A program made the position numbers and the translations under genes. From Siphonodentalium dalli (lineage: Eukaryota; Mollusca; Scaphopoda; Gadilida; Siphonodentaliidae), in assembly GCA_032622095.1 (NCBI GenBank), contig CP136063.1:270995426-271059425 (forward strand): a DNA stretch of 64,000 nucleotides. The letters are read 5' to 3'. This document shows, piece after piece, positions 29,561-43,240 of this stretch (position 1 is the stretch's first letter; every line of letters starts with the position of its first letter). A model generated the notes under the pieces. That model did not search any database. It was not told where the DNA came from and saw only the letters and a list, made by a program, of their open reading frames with translations.

Positions 29561-29983
29561 TGTGTTGATCAAGTAATACTTTCCCCACAATACGGGTTGG
29601 CATTTTATGTTACTTCGGTCGAGGTACCGTAGTTCAATATTTCTGCAGCTGGATAAAAAATATCAAAATAAAATTAAAAAAAAAATTTCCCTACCTACAG
29701 GGTTACCGTACCTACCAGGGAGGGGGGGGGGGGTCGGAAAAAAAATTCAGGCACGTATGGCATTTTTTCCCTTTCAATCATTTTTTGTACCCACCCACCC
29801 CACCGCCAAATTTTTTTCCGTTTTCGGCAGTTTTTTCCGACCATTTTTTTACACCCATCCCCCTTTTAACACTAAAACTGAGATTTGCGGGGGGAATTCA
29901 CTGTAAACAGCTGTATATGGATTTATGTGCATACTATTTATCATGGATGTTAACATGGACATGTAAATAGGAATGAGTCATTT

Positions 29984-30046
29984 TTAGGTCATTCGGCCAA
30001 AAAAACATGGCTGACAGCGGCCATCTTGGATTTCAAAATTTGCAAC
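29984..30046 (-). repeat. Single inverted unit of the 155-165 bp family
   Basis: In reverse complement: AAATCCAAGATGGCCGC, then CATGTTTTTTTGGCCGAATG. A solitary fragment of the family arrayed at 25, 34, 42 and 47 kb. Confidence 0.75.
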
Positions 30047-30845
30047 AAAATACAACACGATAACTGCCTGCAGTCAGTTTACCAGTTATAATTACATTAT
30101 TTCTCGCATTCAAAGTGGTTTTGAAGCCCAACTCATTGCCAAAACACTAAAAAACAAGCAGGAAATTTTTGTTTTAGTTGCGGAAAAAATTGCTTGTTGG
30201 TGGCTTTGACCACCCACCCACCCCGGCATACGTGCCAAAATTATTTTTTTTACCCCCCCCCTGTACATACCCTAATTTTTTCGCGCCGTTACCGGAAACA
30301 TACAATCTTTTTTCTTTGGCCTAAACAGAATAGATCACTTGATTTAACTGATGACATGAACGATTCAATCATGCTTGTACAACATCCCTGCCTCTAACTT
30401 GTTGTTGGCCATTATAAATAAATATTAGCCCCAGTACAAACCGTGGCAGATAAAGTGTGTAAACAACAGATTCTACCATAAGTACGGGTAATGATCGCAC
30501 AATCAGTAAAATACCCGAAGTGTCAAAAAAAATCCAGGTTGGTATGATAGGGTGGGTGGGTGTCTCTCGGGTCCGAAAAGCAGTTTTTTCCATGTACCAA
30601 ATTTATTTTCCATTTCTGGTATTGAGTCTTATTTTGATGTGTTTTGAACAGAAACAGGTCATATACAATGTATAGTTACTAGAAATGCTATACTATATAA
30701 TAGAGGTTATCAGAAGTTGGATCAGTGGCACAATGCCAACAATAACCCAAATTCAACTTGATCGAACAAGAAACTGCGCTATTGGAAAAATAAAATTTAA
30801 TCAGGATTCCATCTACTGATACAACAAAATAAGAATAACTTCCCT
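30047..30845. other. Unassigned stretch with G/C-run repeat pieces
   Basis: Contains inverted and direct pieces of the G/C-run repeat (30195-30290, 30540-30600), otherwise nothing recognised. Confidence 0.35.
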
Positions 30846-31240
30846 TTTGGACAAAACAAGTGTCCACTTAACTGCGGTGCAGTTAGCATTGCCACCGCGG
30901 CTGAAATGCAACTACACCGCGGCTCCACCGGCTAACTACAGTTGGGCCGCGGTGTAATTGCCATTCGGCATGGTCTATTTGTCACGGTGTACATGTACTT
31001 TCATCAAACCGAAAAAAGACAATACAAACCAGAAATCTAACCACGGTGTACATGCCATTCGACCGTGAGGGTAGTTGCCTTTCGGCCGCAGTGAACTTGC
31101 CGTTTGGCCGCAGTGTACTTGACGTTCGGCCGCGGTGCTCAACTGCAGTTACAAACTCTGACACCGCAGTCGAACGGCAAAACGGGCAAATACACCGCGG
31201 TGCCAATGGACACTTGTTTTGTCCAGCCGGGACTATGGAG
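30846..31240. repeat. CCGCGG-rich repeat and 22-25 bp minisatellite
   Basis: 30851-30945 is the inverted form of the block at 16240-16345. From 31035 a unit close to TGCCGTTCGGCCGCGGTGTA repeats several times, then inverts (ACACCGCAGTCGAACGGC) and ends CACTTGTTTTGTCCAGCC. It gives chance open frames on both strands but no recognisable protein. Confidence 0.7.
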
Positions 31241-31689
31241 AACTCAGCTGAAAATAAGAAATCATATGAAAGCACACTTGATCATACCGGTATGTGACAT
31301 GGAAATAAAGATATACCGGTAATAAATAATGGAATAAAATAGACTTTTGACAACGTAAAACATAAAATCTTAACATATAAATTGAAAGCCAGCCGGGCCA
31401 GCTTGAACAATTTCAAATTGTTTTCCAAGTCAATGTGGATCAGCTTGTAATGTTAATCACAAAACAAAGATTTTATCGTCACTGATATCGTGAGCAAAAA
31501 AGAAGTGAGATTGGGCTATCCATCCATATGTTATTCCCAATTATTACGAAGCCTATTACTTCAGGCAGTGCCTACCAGCCTGCCATTACACGCAATAACA
31601 TGTTTCCTCAGTTATGGTTTCTGAGCAGAGACGTGGCGACGGGGGGGGGGGGGGGTTGGGGAGGGGGTGATGTCTTACCCCCCAACTTT

Positions 31690-32110
31690 GGTCAAAAGTT
31701 TCAACAGTTGGAAATTTCATACCTGCCAAAACATTAGTTGGAAATTTCACACCAACAATATGTTGAAAATGTTCTTGTAGTTTGATTTTCAAACAATATA
31801 ATGGGGGGAAGTAATTGTTTTTGGACCAATATTTGCATATTTTCCAATTTTTTGTCAAAATGTTGGACTGATATGGTCATCAGTTGGAAATTTTCCAACC
31901 TTATGAGGGTGATAGGTTGGAAATTTCCAACACTTAAAGCTTGTGTCCGGGTCCCTGTCCCTCCCCTTTGGCCAGTCAAAACCTGCTAGTTAATTTAAGA
32001 AAACAATATTGTCATACATTTGGTTAACATTGTCATTGGAATTGCCATCAGTTGGTAATTTTCCAACCTAAGTGGTGTGACAGGTTTGAAATTTCCAACT
32101 CTATAGGAAG
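31690..32110 (+). repeat. Cluster of TTGGAAATTTCCAA palindromes
   Basis: GTTGGAAATTT(T)CCAAC or a half of it occurs at 31707, 31737, 31882, 31915, 32051 and 32083. Another lies at about 18870. Spacers are not obviously related. Confidence 0.65.
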
Positions 32111-32340
32111 GCTTGGGGCTAGTCTAGATGCTTAAGGATTTTGCGATTTTCTTGTTCAGATTTCAAAATGTGACCATGTGCCTTGTGCATTTGTCTGGAG
32201 TTAGACCACTAGATGTTAGGATTTATGCAATTTTGGTTAAAATATCTTAATGTTCTCATACCGGGAATATACCGGTAGAACCATGCTTTATGAATACATG
32301 TACCGGTATATAGGATATTAGGCCTGAGCACCGAGGTGCA

Positions 32341-32360
32341 AGGGGGGGGGGGGGGGGGGG
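32341..32360 (+). repeat. Poly-G run
   Basis: About 20 consecutive G, within 700 bases of another G-run cluster at 31640-31668. Length may be unreliable in assembly. Confidence 0.8.
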
Positions 32361-33958
32361 CTGCAAATGAAATTATGGAAAACTTGTGTTTTGTCTGATT
32401 CAGATTTCAAGGGGGGTTCAGCAGTTGGAATTTCCCCAAGGTGGATACCCCCCAACGGAGACCATCTAGCCACGTCCCTGTTTCTGATATGCCACATCCC
32501 TGTCCCTGATACATGCATGAAACCCAAGAAGGTTTCATGCATGTATATCATGGTTATGTTTGGTATTAGGCTATTAGCATTATTCTTCAAACTGGGATGA
32601 ACAGTTGTATTTCCACATGTTTCGATAAACAATTTGGTTCAAGCAATATATCACCTAGCAAATATAAAAAGATAATATCATATAATCTGAAATGTGTTGT
32701 TCCATGTAGTCTGTAGAAAACTCAAATGTGATTATGTGACTATATAATATTAAAATGAATGTTAATAAAAACTTTGGCACTTTGCCTATCCCTAGAAATG
32801 TGATTACATGTACTAGTATGTTGACACATTTCTTGATTAATGACACTTATGATAAATTCAAATAGTATCGTTATCTTCATTATGCACTGTTCTATTAAAA
32901 TATCGCGCAATAAACTATTTAGGGAGTGGGTGTCCAAAACTCACAGGAAAAGAATTCCTGAAACGGAAAAAACGGGTGGGTGTCCAAAATTGGGTGGGTG
33001 TTTAGAGGGCGAAAAAATAAAAATGATCATACGTGCCTGGAATTTTTTTCGGACCCCCCCCCCCAGGCCCCCCGGGGGCATGTTTACATTAAGATTGAAT
33101 AAAAGATCGAACTTGGTTTACGCTTACGTTAACGGTAAGTGTGTGATTTGTTATTCAAATGTTCATACATTTGGTTACATGTATATTACTTGGCATGAAA
33201 TTGATGTCACTCACGTTTCGTGAGAATTTTACCCACAATACCACCATTACACCAGTACTTGTATTGTGATGATTGCATGTACAACCCACGGTATTGTCTT
33301 GCACAAATTATCCAAACAAAAAAAATGTCAACAGAATTATTGCGCTCTGCATAGCGAAAATAGTCCATGCAGGGCGTGTCCACATCATGCGATGTTGTTT
33401 TCGCCTTGCAAGTTGCAATGATATGCATCCATCCACAGTAGAAATAATTGTACTTGAGTCAGATTAACTAAACCGTTATGTATAAATTTTTTATGTTTAC
33501 ACTGAAATGCTAATTTGAAGAGAGTTAATAAGTGTAACGCATATGTTCATGTATGTAAGACAAATCAGCAATGCATATACATGTATATTCACATCTATAA
33601 ATTAAATTTGAAATCAAGTTAATAGTACCATGTATCTTCGATAGGTTTGTGTAATGTCAGTCACGATAACAATCATAACATATGCCAAATTCGGAACAAT
33701 ACAATATTTGAGTGCACACATACATGTACATGTAGCAGTAAGATTTTATAGTTACATGAAGATTTGTAGTTCACAACATACCGTTAACATTGAATCTGGA
33801 AAAAGTTCTTTGAATGTTATGTCAGTCACATGGAATTGCCCCAATGTTACTATTTACATGTACATATACATATACAGTATACTAAATACAACTAAAAATG
33901 AAAGTGTCAATGACACTGTAGCTCAACTTACTAGTAGGTAGGATTAATTTAATGGTTG
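32361..33958. other. Unassigned stretch with a G/C-run block
   Basis: Includes GGGTGGGTGTCC..TTGGGTGGGTG at about 32973-33002 and ACATGT-rich pieces. A short inverted pair AAACCxxAGAAGGTTTCATG and TGCATGAAACC sits at 32512-32540. No gene recognised. Confidence 0.35.
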
Positions 33959-35778
33959 ACAGTAAATGGAGGGATGTGGTCTGTAGGGTGTGCCAAAGGA
34001 TTTAGTGATGCAAAGAATAAATTCTAAAAGTCATCTACATGTCAATGTCAACATCCATGACAAATTTCATACAGATCAAAGAAACAGATTGGTCTACATG
34101 TATAACCCATGCTAATGGATTTTGTAGAAATATTTAGTCCTACAAAGAGTAAAATCCAAAATGGCCATTGGTGGCCATATATTGTTGCCGAATGACCCTA
34201 AAATGACTTGTTCCCACCAAGAGGTCACCCAGATGATCCATATGAAGTTTGGTGATGATCAGATCAGGGATGTGGTATGTAGGGTGTGTCAAAGTATTTA
34301 GTGATGCAAAGAGTAAAATCCAATATGGCTGCCGGCGGCCATGTTTTTTGCCGAATGATCCTAAAATGACTCGTTCCCATCTACATGTAAATGTCAACAT
34401 TCAGAAATTTGTTATGATGATCAGACTGTAGCCTGTAGCCCGTGCCAATGGATTCAAATTGGAAATCCAAGATGGCCACCAGCAGCCATGTTTTTTGGCC
34501 GAATGACCCCAAAATGACTCGTTCCCATCTACATGTCAATGTCAACATTCATGACAAATTTCATAAAGATCCGACAAAATATCTGACCTGTAGCCCGCGC
34601 GAAAGTATTTAGTGATGCAAAGAGTAAAATCCAAGATGGCTGACGGTGGCCATGTTTTTTGTCCAAATGACCCCAAAATGACTCGTTCATATATAGAGGT
34701 CGACCCGATGATCCATATGAAGTTTGGTGATGATCGGATCAGAGATGTGGTCTGTAGGATGTGTCAAAGGATTTAGTGATGCAAGAGTAAAATCCAAGAT
34801 GACCACCAGCGCCATGTTTTTTGGCTGAATGATCCTAAAATGACTCGTCCCCATCTACATGTCAACATTCATGACAAATTTCATAAAGACCAGACCAAAG
34901 ATACGACCTGTAGCCCACGCCAAAGTATTTAGTGATGCAAAGAGTAAAATTCAAGATGGCTGACGGTGGCCATGTTTTTTTGCCAAATGACTCGTTCCCA
35001 TCGAGAGGTCGACCCGATGATCCATATGAAGTTTGGTGATGATCGGATCAGAGATGTGGTCTGTAGGATGTGTCAAAGGATTTAGTGATGCAAAGAGTAA
35101 AATCCAAGATGGCCACCAGCGCCATGATTTTTGGCCGAATGATCCTAAAATGACTGGTTCCCATCTACATGTCAACATTCATGACAAATTTCATAAAGAC
35201 CAGACCAAAGATACGACCTGTAGCCCGCGCCAAAGTATTTAGTGATGCAAAGAGTAAAATCCAAGATGGCTGACGGCGGCCATGTTTTTTTTGCCAAATG
35301 ACTCGTTCCCATCTAGAGGTCGCCCCATATGATCCATATGAAGTTTGGTGATGATCGGATCAGAGATGTGGTCTGTAGAATGTGTCAAAGGATTTAGTGA
35401 TAAAAAGAGTAAAATCCAAGATGGTCGATTGATCCTAAAATGACTCATTCCCATCTACATGTAAATGTTAACATTCATGACAAATTGTATGGTGATCACA
35501 CAAACAGTACGGCCTGTAACCCGCGCCAATGGATTTAATTTTTAAATCCAAGATGGCCACCAGCGGCCATGTTTTTTGGCCGAATGACCCCAAAATGACT
35601 CGTTCCCATCTACATATCAATGCCAACATTCATGACAAATTTCATAAAGATCAGACCATAGATACGACATGAAGCCCGCACCAAAGGCAATTGTTGACGG
35701 ATGCACACACGCACGCACACACGGACGACGCACGCCTACCCTTGGCAATAGCTCAAATTTACAAAGTAAGTTGAGCTA
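33959..35778 (+). repeat. 155-165 bp tandem array 2 with terminal hairpin
   Basis: AAGATGG marks recur at 34633, 34796, 34952, 35106, 35263 and 35418 (spacing 154-163). Two subtypes again alternate: units with CTGACGGTGGCC or CGGCGGCC and units with CACCAGCGCC, each with its own following text (GATCCATATGAAGTTTGG versus CATGACAAATTTCATAAAG). It ends in a CACACGGACGACGCACGCC tail and TAGCTCAAATTTACAAAG / TAAGTTGAGCTAA. Confidence 0.75.
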
Positions 35779-35971
35779 ATAAAGGAAATATTTTTGGACA
35801 ATAAATCGTCTAGATTTTTACAGACATGCGCAGTATGCGAGATAGAGAAGGGTGGTGTGACATCGGATCAAATTGGAGCTGATCCGATGGTCGGGAAATG
35901 ATCGCTTTATATATACATATAGTGGTATTGGGGAAAGAAAAACGATAGCCTAATAAAAGTGTCTATAGATC

Positions 35972-36077
35972 ATACTAACAGATGCTTAGATTAGAAGAAT
36001 GGAGTTCACAAATATGCGCACATACATGTACTAGTAGGTTACCTGCTTATCTCAGTTGTTGTGTTCATATTTCACAT
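35972..36077 (+). repeat. Dispersed repeat D, partial copy
   Basis: ACAGATGCTTAGATTAGAAG and TACCTGCTTATCTCAGTTGT match the 3' half of 23821-24060. Confidence 0.7.
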
Positions 36078-36109
36078 CACAAATTTTTATCCCTTTCAAT
36101 TGAACTCGC

Positions 36110-36420
36110 CCCGCAGGGTGACACTTGTTTTGTCAAGCAGGGTAGTTGCCGCGGTGTACGTTCATTAAACTGAAAAAAGAGGATACAAACCAGAAATCTA
36201 ACCACGGTGTACCGGGTACATGCCATTCGGCCGCGTTGTAGTTGCCTTTCGGCCATGGTGTACTTGCCGTTCGGCCAAAAGTGTATTTGCCTTCGGCCGC
36301 AGTGTACTTGCCGTTCGGCCGCGGTGCTCAACCGCAGTTACAAACGCTGACACCGCGGCCGAACGGCAAATACACCGCGGTGCCAATGGACACTTGTTTT
36401 GTCGAGCGGGGTAGCATTGT
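36110..36420. repeat. CCGCGG-rich minisatellite, second cluster
   Basis: Flanked by CACTTGTTTTGTCAAGCAGG (36122) and CACTTGTTTTGTCGAGCGGG (36391), with repeated TTGCCGTTCGGCC and CGCGGTGTA units between, partly inverted. Same family as 31035-31240. Confidence 0.72.
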
Positions 36421-36689
36421 TCTAAAATCATATAAAATTCATACCAAAATGGATAGCTTTTATCCACATTTTGGGTAGCAAATTGCGATGCAATACCAGT
36501 TAATTTTCTCCCCGCCTCAACATTCATCACACTATTGTCGTTATTTATTTTGTCATATTTTCTCAATAAAAGGTACTACCGCTAGCAATGAACTTACATG
36601 TAAATTGTAATTCATATTCACTATTCTCGTTTACATTACCAGTATACATGTACGATTGCATCGTGGTCGTCTGAACGTTCACTAAGATC

Positions 36690-36900
36690 ACCATGATGAA
36701 CTTTGACACTGTGCTCAGAATGACATACCACATGTTGCATCGAATTTTCGCAATGCAATTTTTGTGTTGTTTTCATTTTCAAAATTTTGCCTGTCATCAC
36801 GTTAACAGTATCTACAGATGCTTAGAAGAATTGAATTCACAAATATACACACATAGCTTACCTGCTTATCTCAGTTGTTGTGTTCATATTATCTGATTAT
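36690..36900 (+). repeat. Dispersed repeat D, copy 3
   Basis: Matches 23821-24060 through GCATCGAATTTTCG, GCCTGTCATCACGTTAACAG and ATCTCAGTTGTTGTGTTCAT. Confidence 0.75.
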
Positions 36901-37078
36901 GCTCATATTCCTATCATCGTTATAAATGTAAATAAACACATATGCAGTACATGTACATGTATATATGTATGTACATTAAATCAAACTGTTTAAATGATCA
37001 TGCGAAAAACGGACGACAGACCCAACTATGGCCCTTTGGTGAAAATTAAGTATATTTTAGCAAAAACTATTATATATA

Positions 37079-40000
37079 TACCCCACAGCTGGTTCAAAGT
37101 TGTGGGATATATATAATTTGTGTAACATGCATAGAGTAAATTTTGTCAACCTTGTATACATATATATATATATCAGGGACATACATGTATCCAGGCCGTT
37201 TTTTCATACCGTTTACCCGTTTGGACGCCCAAACTCAAGACACCCCAAAACAAAATTTGACAGACAAACTTTTGTTTTGTATACAAAATAGATTCAATTT
37301 TAACAGTTTAACAGAATCATACTGTAAAGTATGTTTGGCTTTATCTAGCTTTCACCTGTCGAAACTTCAAATAGTTCGAGTTCAGGTTTGTTATCATTCA
37401 AATGGAAAATTAACAAAGAGATTAGTACTAATAGTAATTACTAACTTAATAGACATTGTTTCTGTACTAGTATATTATACATATTGTACATGTATGTACA
37501 TGTGTCTCTCACTTGTGTAACCAAGTATACGGTATACATGTATCTATACAAGGTTGACATAATTGACTCTGTGCATGTTACATAAATTATATATACCCCA
37601 CAACTTTGAACCAGCTGTGGGGTATATACATTGTATATACTGGACACGACCACCAAAATTTCAAATTCATTCTCATGTCATGTATTTTTCTTCATTGTAT
37701 AGGGAAATTACTGTAATTTCATGACATACATGTATAATGGACTTAAGTCTGGTTTGAGGCTGAAAAAATTCTTGCCTCTCAGAAAACACTCAAAACAGTG
37801 AGGAAAATTCCCCAGATTTTCCCGTATTATCCTATAATATAAGAAGCAGTGAATTTGTTCCATTTTATATTTTTGACCAATTAAATTATTATTTGTTACC
37901 AAATTGAACCAGCTGTGGGGTATATATATAGATTTTGCTCAAAAATACTTAATTTTTACCAAAAACCATACATGTACACGAGAGCTTTCCGATGAATGGC
38001 AACAAGCCATATGTAGTTGGGCCTACTGTATGTTTGTATGCTTTGCGCACGTTCCAATTATTTAAACTGTTTTAATTGAAATTTTTTTTTTTTTTTTTTT
38101 TTTTAAATTAATGTTGTTATATAAACCTCCGCCAGGGTGACCCAAGTCATCACAACAAATTTAGTTAAAGCAGTCCAGGTTTCTTGGAGAAAAATGCGCA
38201 GACGCACAGTTGACACGGACAAAGGGACGGATCCTACTGCTATAAACAATATTTATTAGATGGCTTATAATTTGTAACCAATTGTGGGGTACCCGGTATA
38301 TATATTTAATACAAGATTGACAAAATTCACTGTGTGCATGTTACATAAATTATATATATCCCACAACTTTGAACCAGCTGTGGGGTATATATATAATAGT
38401 TTTTGCTAAAAAATACAAATTTTTCACCAAAGGGCCGTACATGTAGCTGTTACCCAACTCAATCAAAAACTTTTAAAACCACTAAGGGTAATTCCATGCA
38501 TAACTGGACACGACCACCAAAATTTCAAATTTATTCAATTGTGGGGTATATATATTTAATACAAGATTGACAAAATTTACTCTGTGCATGTTACATAAAT
38601 TATATATATCCCACAACTTAGAACCAGCTGTGGGGTATATATAATAGTTTTTGCTAAAAATCCTTATTTTCAATTGTCACCAAAGGGCCATACATGCAGC
38701 TGTTACCCACCTCAATCAAAAACTTTAAAACCACTATAAGGGTAATTCCATGCAGAACTGCAAAATTTCAAATTCATTCTCATGTCATGTAATTTTCTTC
38801 ATTGTATAGGGAAATTACTGTAATTTCATGACATACTAGTACATGTACATGTATAATGGACTTACTTGTAAGTCTGGTTTGAGGCTGAATTTGTATTTGC
38901 CTCTCAGTAAATAGTGGGGAAAATTCCCCAGATTTTCCCCTATTATCCTATAATTTAAGAAGCAGTGAATTTGTTCCATTTTATATTCTTGACCAATTAA
39001 ATTATTATTTGTTACCAAATTGAACCAGCTGTGGGGTATATATAATAGTTTTTGCACAAAAATACTTAATTTTCATCAAAAACCATAGTTGGGCCTACTG
39101 TCCATTTGTATGATTTGCACACGTTAAGATTATTTAAACAGTTTTGATTCAAAACAAGAAATGAAATTTAAATTTTGTTTTTAAATTAATGTTCTTATAA
39201 CCTCTGCCAGGCTGACCCAAGTCATCACACCAAATTTAGTTAAATCAGTCCAGGTTTTTTGGAGAAAAATGCGCAGACACACGGACAAAGGGACGGATCC
39301 TACTGCTATAAAAAATATTTATTTTTATTTAGATGGCTTATAATCTGTAACCAATTGTGGGGTGTATATATATGTACAATGTATACATGTATTTAGTATA
39401 CAAGATTGACAACATTTACTCTGTGCATGTTACATAAATTATATATGTCCCACAACTTTGAACCAGCTGTGGGGTATATATAATAGTTTTTGCTAAAGAA
39501 ATGCTTATTTTTCACCAAAGGGCCATACATGTACATGTACAGTAGCTGTTACCCAACTCAATCAAAAACTTTAAAACCACTAAGGGTAATTCCATGCAGA
39601 ACTGGACACGACCACCAAAATTTCAAATTCATTCCCATGTTTTGTAAATTTCTTCATTGTATAGGGAAATTACTGTATAATGGACTGGTTTGAGGCTGAA
39701 AAAATGTTTGCCTCTCAGTATTAAAATAGTGAGGAAAATTCCCCAGATTTTCCCCTATTATCCTATAATATAAAAAGCAGTGAATTTGTTCCATTTTATA
39801 TTCTTGACCAATTAAATTATTATTCGTTACCAAATTGAACCAGCTGTGGGGTATATATAATAGTTTTTGCTCAAAAAAAATTATTTTTCACTAAAAACCA
39901 TACATGTAGTTGGGTCTACTGTGCGTTTGTACGGTATGCTTTGCGCACGTTACAATTATTTAAACAGTTTTAATTAAAAACAAAACAAGAAATAAAAAAT

Positions 40001-40790
40001 AAAATAAAAAATTAATGTTGTTACATGTATAACCTCCGCCAGGGTGACCCAAATCATCACACCAAATTTTGTTAAATCAGTCCAGGTTTCTTGGAGAAAA
40101 ATGCGCAGACACACGGACAAATGGACGGATCCTACTGCTATAAAAATATATATTTATATTTAGATGGCTTATAATTTGTAACCAATTGTGGGGTACATGT
40201 ATATATATTTAATACAAGATTGACAAAATTTACTCTGTGCATGTTACATAAATTATATATATCTCACAACTTTGAACCAGCTGTGGGGTACTGGGGTATA
40301 TATAATAGTTTTTGCTAAAAAAAATGCTTATTTTTCACCAAAGGGCTATACTGGTACATATACATGTACATGTAGCTGTTACCCAACTCAATCAAAAACT
40401 TTAAAACCACTAAGGACAATTCCATGCAGAACTGGACACGACCCCCAAAATTTCAAATTCATTCTCATGTCCTGTGATTTTCTTCATTGTACAGGGAAAT
40501 TACTGTAATTTCATTACATACATGTGTAATGGACTTAAGTCTAGTTTGAGGCTGAAAAAATTCTTGCCTCTCAGTAAATAGTGGGGAAAATTCCACAGAT
40601 TTTCCCCTATTATCCTATAATTTAAGAAGCAGTGAATTGAATTTGTTCCAGTTTATATTCTTGACCAATTAAATTGTTATTTGTTACCAAATTGAACCAG
40701 CTGTGGGGTATATATAATAGTTTTTGCTCAAAAATCCTTAATTTTCACCAAAGGGCCATACCGGTAGCTGTTACCCAACTTAACCAAAAA
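37079..40790 (+). repeat. 0.8-1.1 kb direct repeats with CCCCACA..TGTGGGG hairpins
   Basis: GGATCCTACTGCTATA recurs at 38229, 39295 and 40127 and, beyond this block, near 43765. Each period carries CCAGGGTGACCCAA, GGAGAAAAATGCGCAGAC, GTGCATGTTACATAAATTAT and the short hairpin CCCACAACTTTGAACCAGC-TGTGGGG, which occurs at least ten times here. A T24-26 run lies at about 38079-38104. The block is non-coding. Confidence 0.75.
37255..37480 (-). repeat. Inverted copy of the 54.83-55.09 kb repeat
   Basis: Reverse complement shares ACTAATAGTAATTACTAACT type sequence, AAAGCTAGATAAAGCC and ACAGTATGATTC with 54830-55090. Confidence 0.7.
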
Positions 40791-41980
40791 CTTTAAAATT
40801 ACACATGTACATATAGTTATAACACCATGTTTATAATCATTGCGATCTTCAATAGTATCTTTATGGAAGTCGAAGTTTAATACAATAGGGTCATGCCATG
40901 TCTTTACTAGTCGTAACTGGAGGAACTACATGTACATGTATGTCATTCTCCAAGAACCTAAATTGAATGAAAATGTCAATGACACTGTATCCAAACTTTA
41001 ATGTCTGAGCAATTATATTATGGAAAGCCCATATTAACTGTTACGAAGATCATTGGACAAATATAGTACTCCTCAAGTACAAATTTTACAGAAGCACCAT
41101 AATTTTGAATCCACTATGGGATAATTTATTTATATTATTTTGTGTAGCTGTATACTTTTTTATCATTAACTTTTTAAGACATACCGGTATACATGTTCAT
41201 ATTTCAGAACATTGTTAACAACATTGAAAGACCTACATGTATTGTTAGTTTAAAACAAGATACATGTATATTACTATTAGATACATGTGTCACCCCACAA
41301 CTTTTAACAAGATGTGGGGTATATATAGCATAATACCGGTACAATGTATTATACCGGTAGGTTTTTCCAGTTGGATATATAAAACTTTGTCATAAGAAGC
41401 TCCCAAACGTTATAAAAACACTGGGCGGAACTACCGGTATCTATCAGGTGTTTCATTTGTTGTTCTTTGTAAATTATTTCCAAATTCTCAATTATTCATA
41501 TATTCGAATGCCAACATGCCACATACATGTACATATCACAATTATTAGGTACATTGTACATGTACCTCCAAAAAGACAGTTCATAATTTAGATCGCTCTT
41601 TATTGTCTACCGCTTTTGGGAGACGGAAGAATGGACACTCTTTATATTTAAATGTCACAATACCACATACAAAATCACCCATGGAATCTCGAAATAAATC
41701 AGGTTCATCATATAAATTGAGAATGCTCTTTGTCAATTGAAAACATGTTACATAAATTACATGTATATATATACCCCACAACTTTTAACCAGCTGATGGA
41801 TAATAGTCAAAACATCAAAATAGACAAACTACGGGCAATAGTAACTCAGATAAAATAAATCATAACTATAAAAGTTGAGGAGGGCTATAACCCTCCCAGA
41901 CAAATCTAGGAGGGCTATTAATAGCCCTCCTGGATTTTCTAGATCGTCAGCCCTGCCTAGTTACATGTATGCAATGAGTA
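40791..41980. other. Unassigned stretch with hairpin-repeat pieces
   Basis: Further CCCCACAACTTTTAAC motifs at about 41285 and 41773 and many ACATGT/ACCGGT words. A short inverted pair GGAGGGCTATAACCCTCC and GGAGGGCTATTAATAGCCCT lies at 41878-41926. No gene. Confidence 0.4.
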
Positions 41981-43240
41981 GAATCCAAGATGGCCACTGA
42001 GTGGCACTAACAGCCATGGTTTTTGCCGAATGACCCCCAAGACTAGTTCCCATTTACGTCATTGTTAACATGATTATCTGACAAAAGATACGACCGGTAG
42101 CCTGTGTCAAAGGACTTAGTCATGTAAAGAGTAAATCCACCATGGCTGCTGGCGGCCATGTTTTTGGGCCGATTGACCCCAAAATGACTTGTTCCTATCT
42201 ACATGTCATTGTTAACATCCATGCAAATTTCATGATGATCAGACCAAAGATACAACTTGTAGCCCGTGCTAAAACATTTAGTCATGTAAAGAGTAAAATC
42301 CAAGATGGCTGCTGGCGGCAATGTTTTTTTGCCGAATGACCCAAAATTGACTCATTTCCCATCTACATGTAAACAGCCGTGACAAATTTCATAATGATCA
42401 GACCAAAGGTAGGACCTGTAGCCCGTGCCAAAGGATTTAGTCATACAAAGAGTAAAAACAAAGATGGCTGCTGGCAGTCATGTTTTTTGGCCGAACGACC
42501 CCAAAATGACTGGCTGCTGGCAGCAATGTTTTTTTGCCGAATGACCCCAAAATGATTCATTTCCCATCTAAATATCAATGTCAACAGCCGTGCCAAATTT
42601 CATAATGATCCGATCAAAGGTAGGACCTGTAGCCCATGCCGAACGACCCAAAATGACTCGTTCCCATATTAACATCCATGACAAATTTCATGATGATCAG
42701 ATGAGCAGTATAGTACCCCAGTACGACGTTTTGCCGATTGACCCCAAAATGACTCGTTCCCATCTACATGTACATGTCAATAGCCATGACAAATCTCATA
42801 ATGAACTGACCAAAGGTACGACCTGTAGTCTGTGCCATAGTATTTAGTCATGTAAAGAGTAAAATCCAAGATTGCTGCTGGCGGCCATGTATTTTGGCCG
42901 TTTGACCCCAAAAAATGAATTGTTCCCATCATTATGTAAATGTCAACATTCATGACAAATTTTATGATGATCACATGAACAATACGGCATGTAGCCCGCG
43001 TCAATGGATTTAATTTTTTAATTCAAGATGGCCGCCGGCAGCCATGTTTTTTGGCCGAATGACCCAAAATGACTCGTTCCCATCTACAGCTCAATGTCAA
43101 CATTCATGACAAATTTCATAAAGATCAGACCAAACATACATGTACATGTACGACATGGAATTTTTGACAGAAATACGCACACACGGAGGACGGACGCCAA
43201 CCCATGGCAATAGCTCAAACTTACAAAGTACATGTAAGTT
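41981..43240 (+). repeat. 155-165 bp tandem array 3 with terminal hairpin
   Basis: Repeated GATGGC..GGCCATGTTTTT, GACCCCAAAATGACT and ACAAATTTCATGATGATCAG. It ends with CGGAGGACGGACGCC and TAGCTCAAACTTACAAAG / TAAGTTGAGCTAA at 43210-43236. Some units are truncated or fused. Confidence 0.72.

Noticed and set aside
31046-31297. Overlapping open frames in the CCGCGG repeat
   Set aside because: They arise from a GC-rich minisatellite read in several frames and both strands; no protein-like features.
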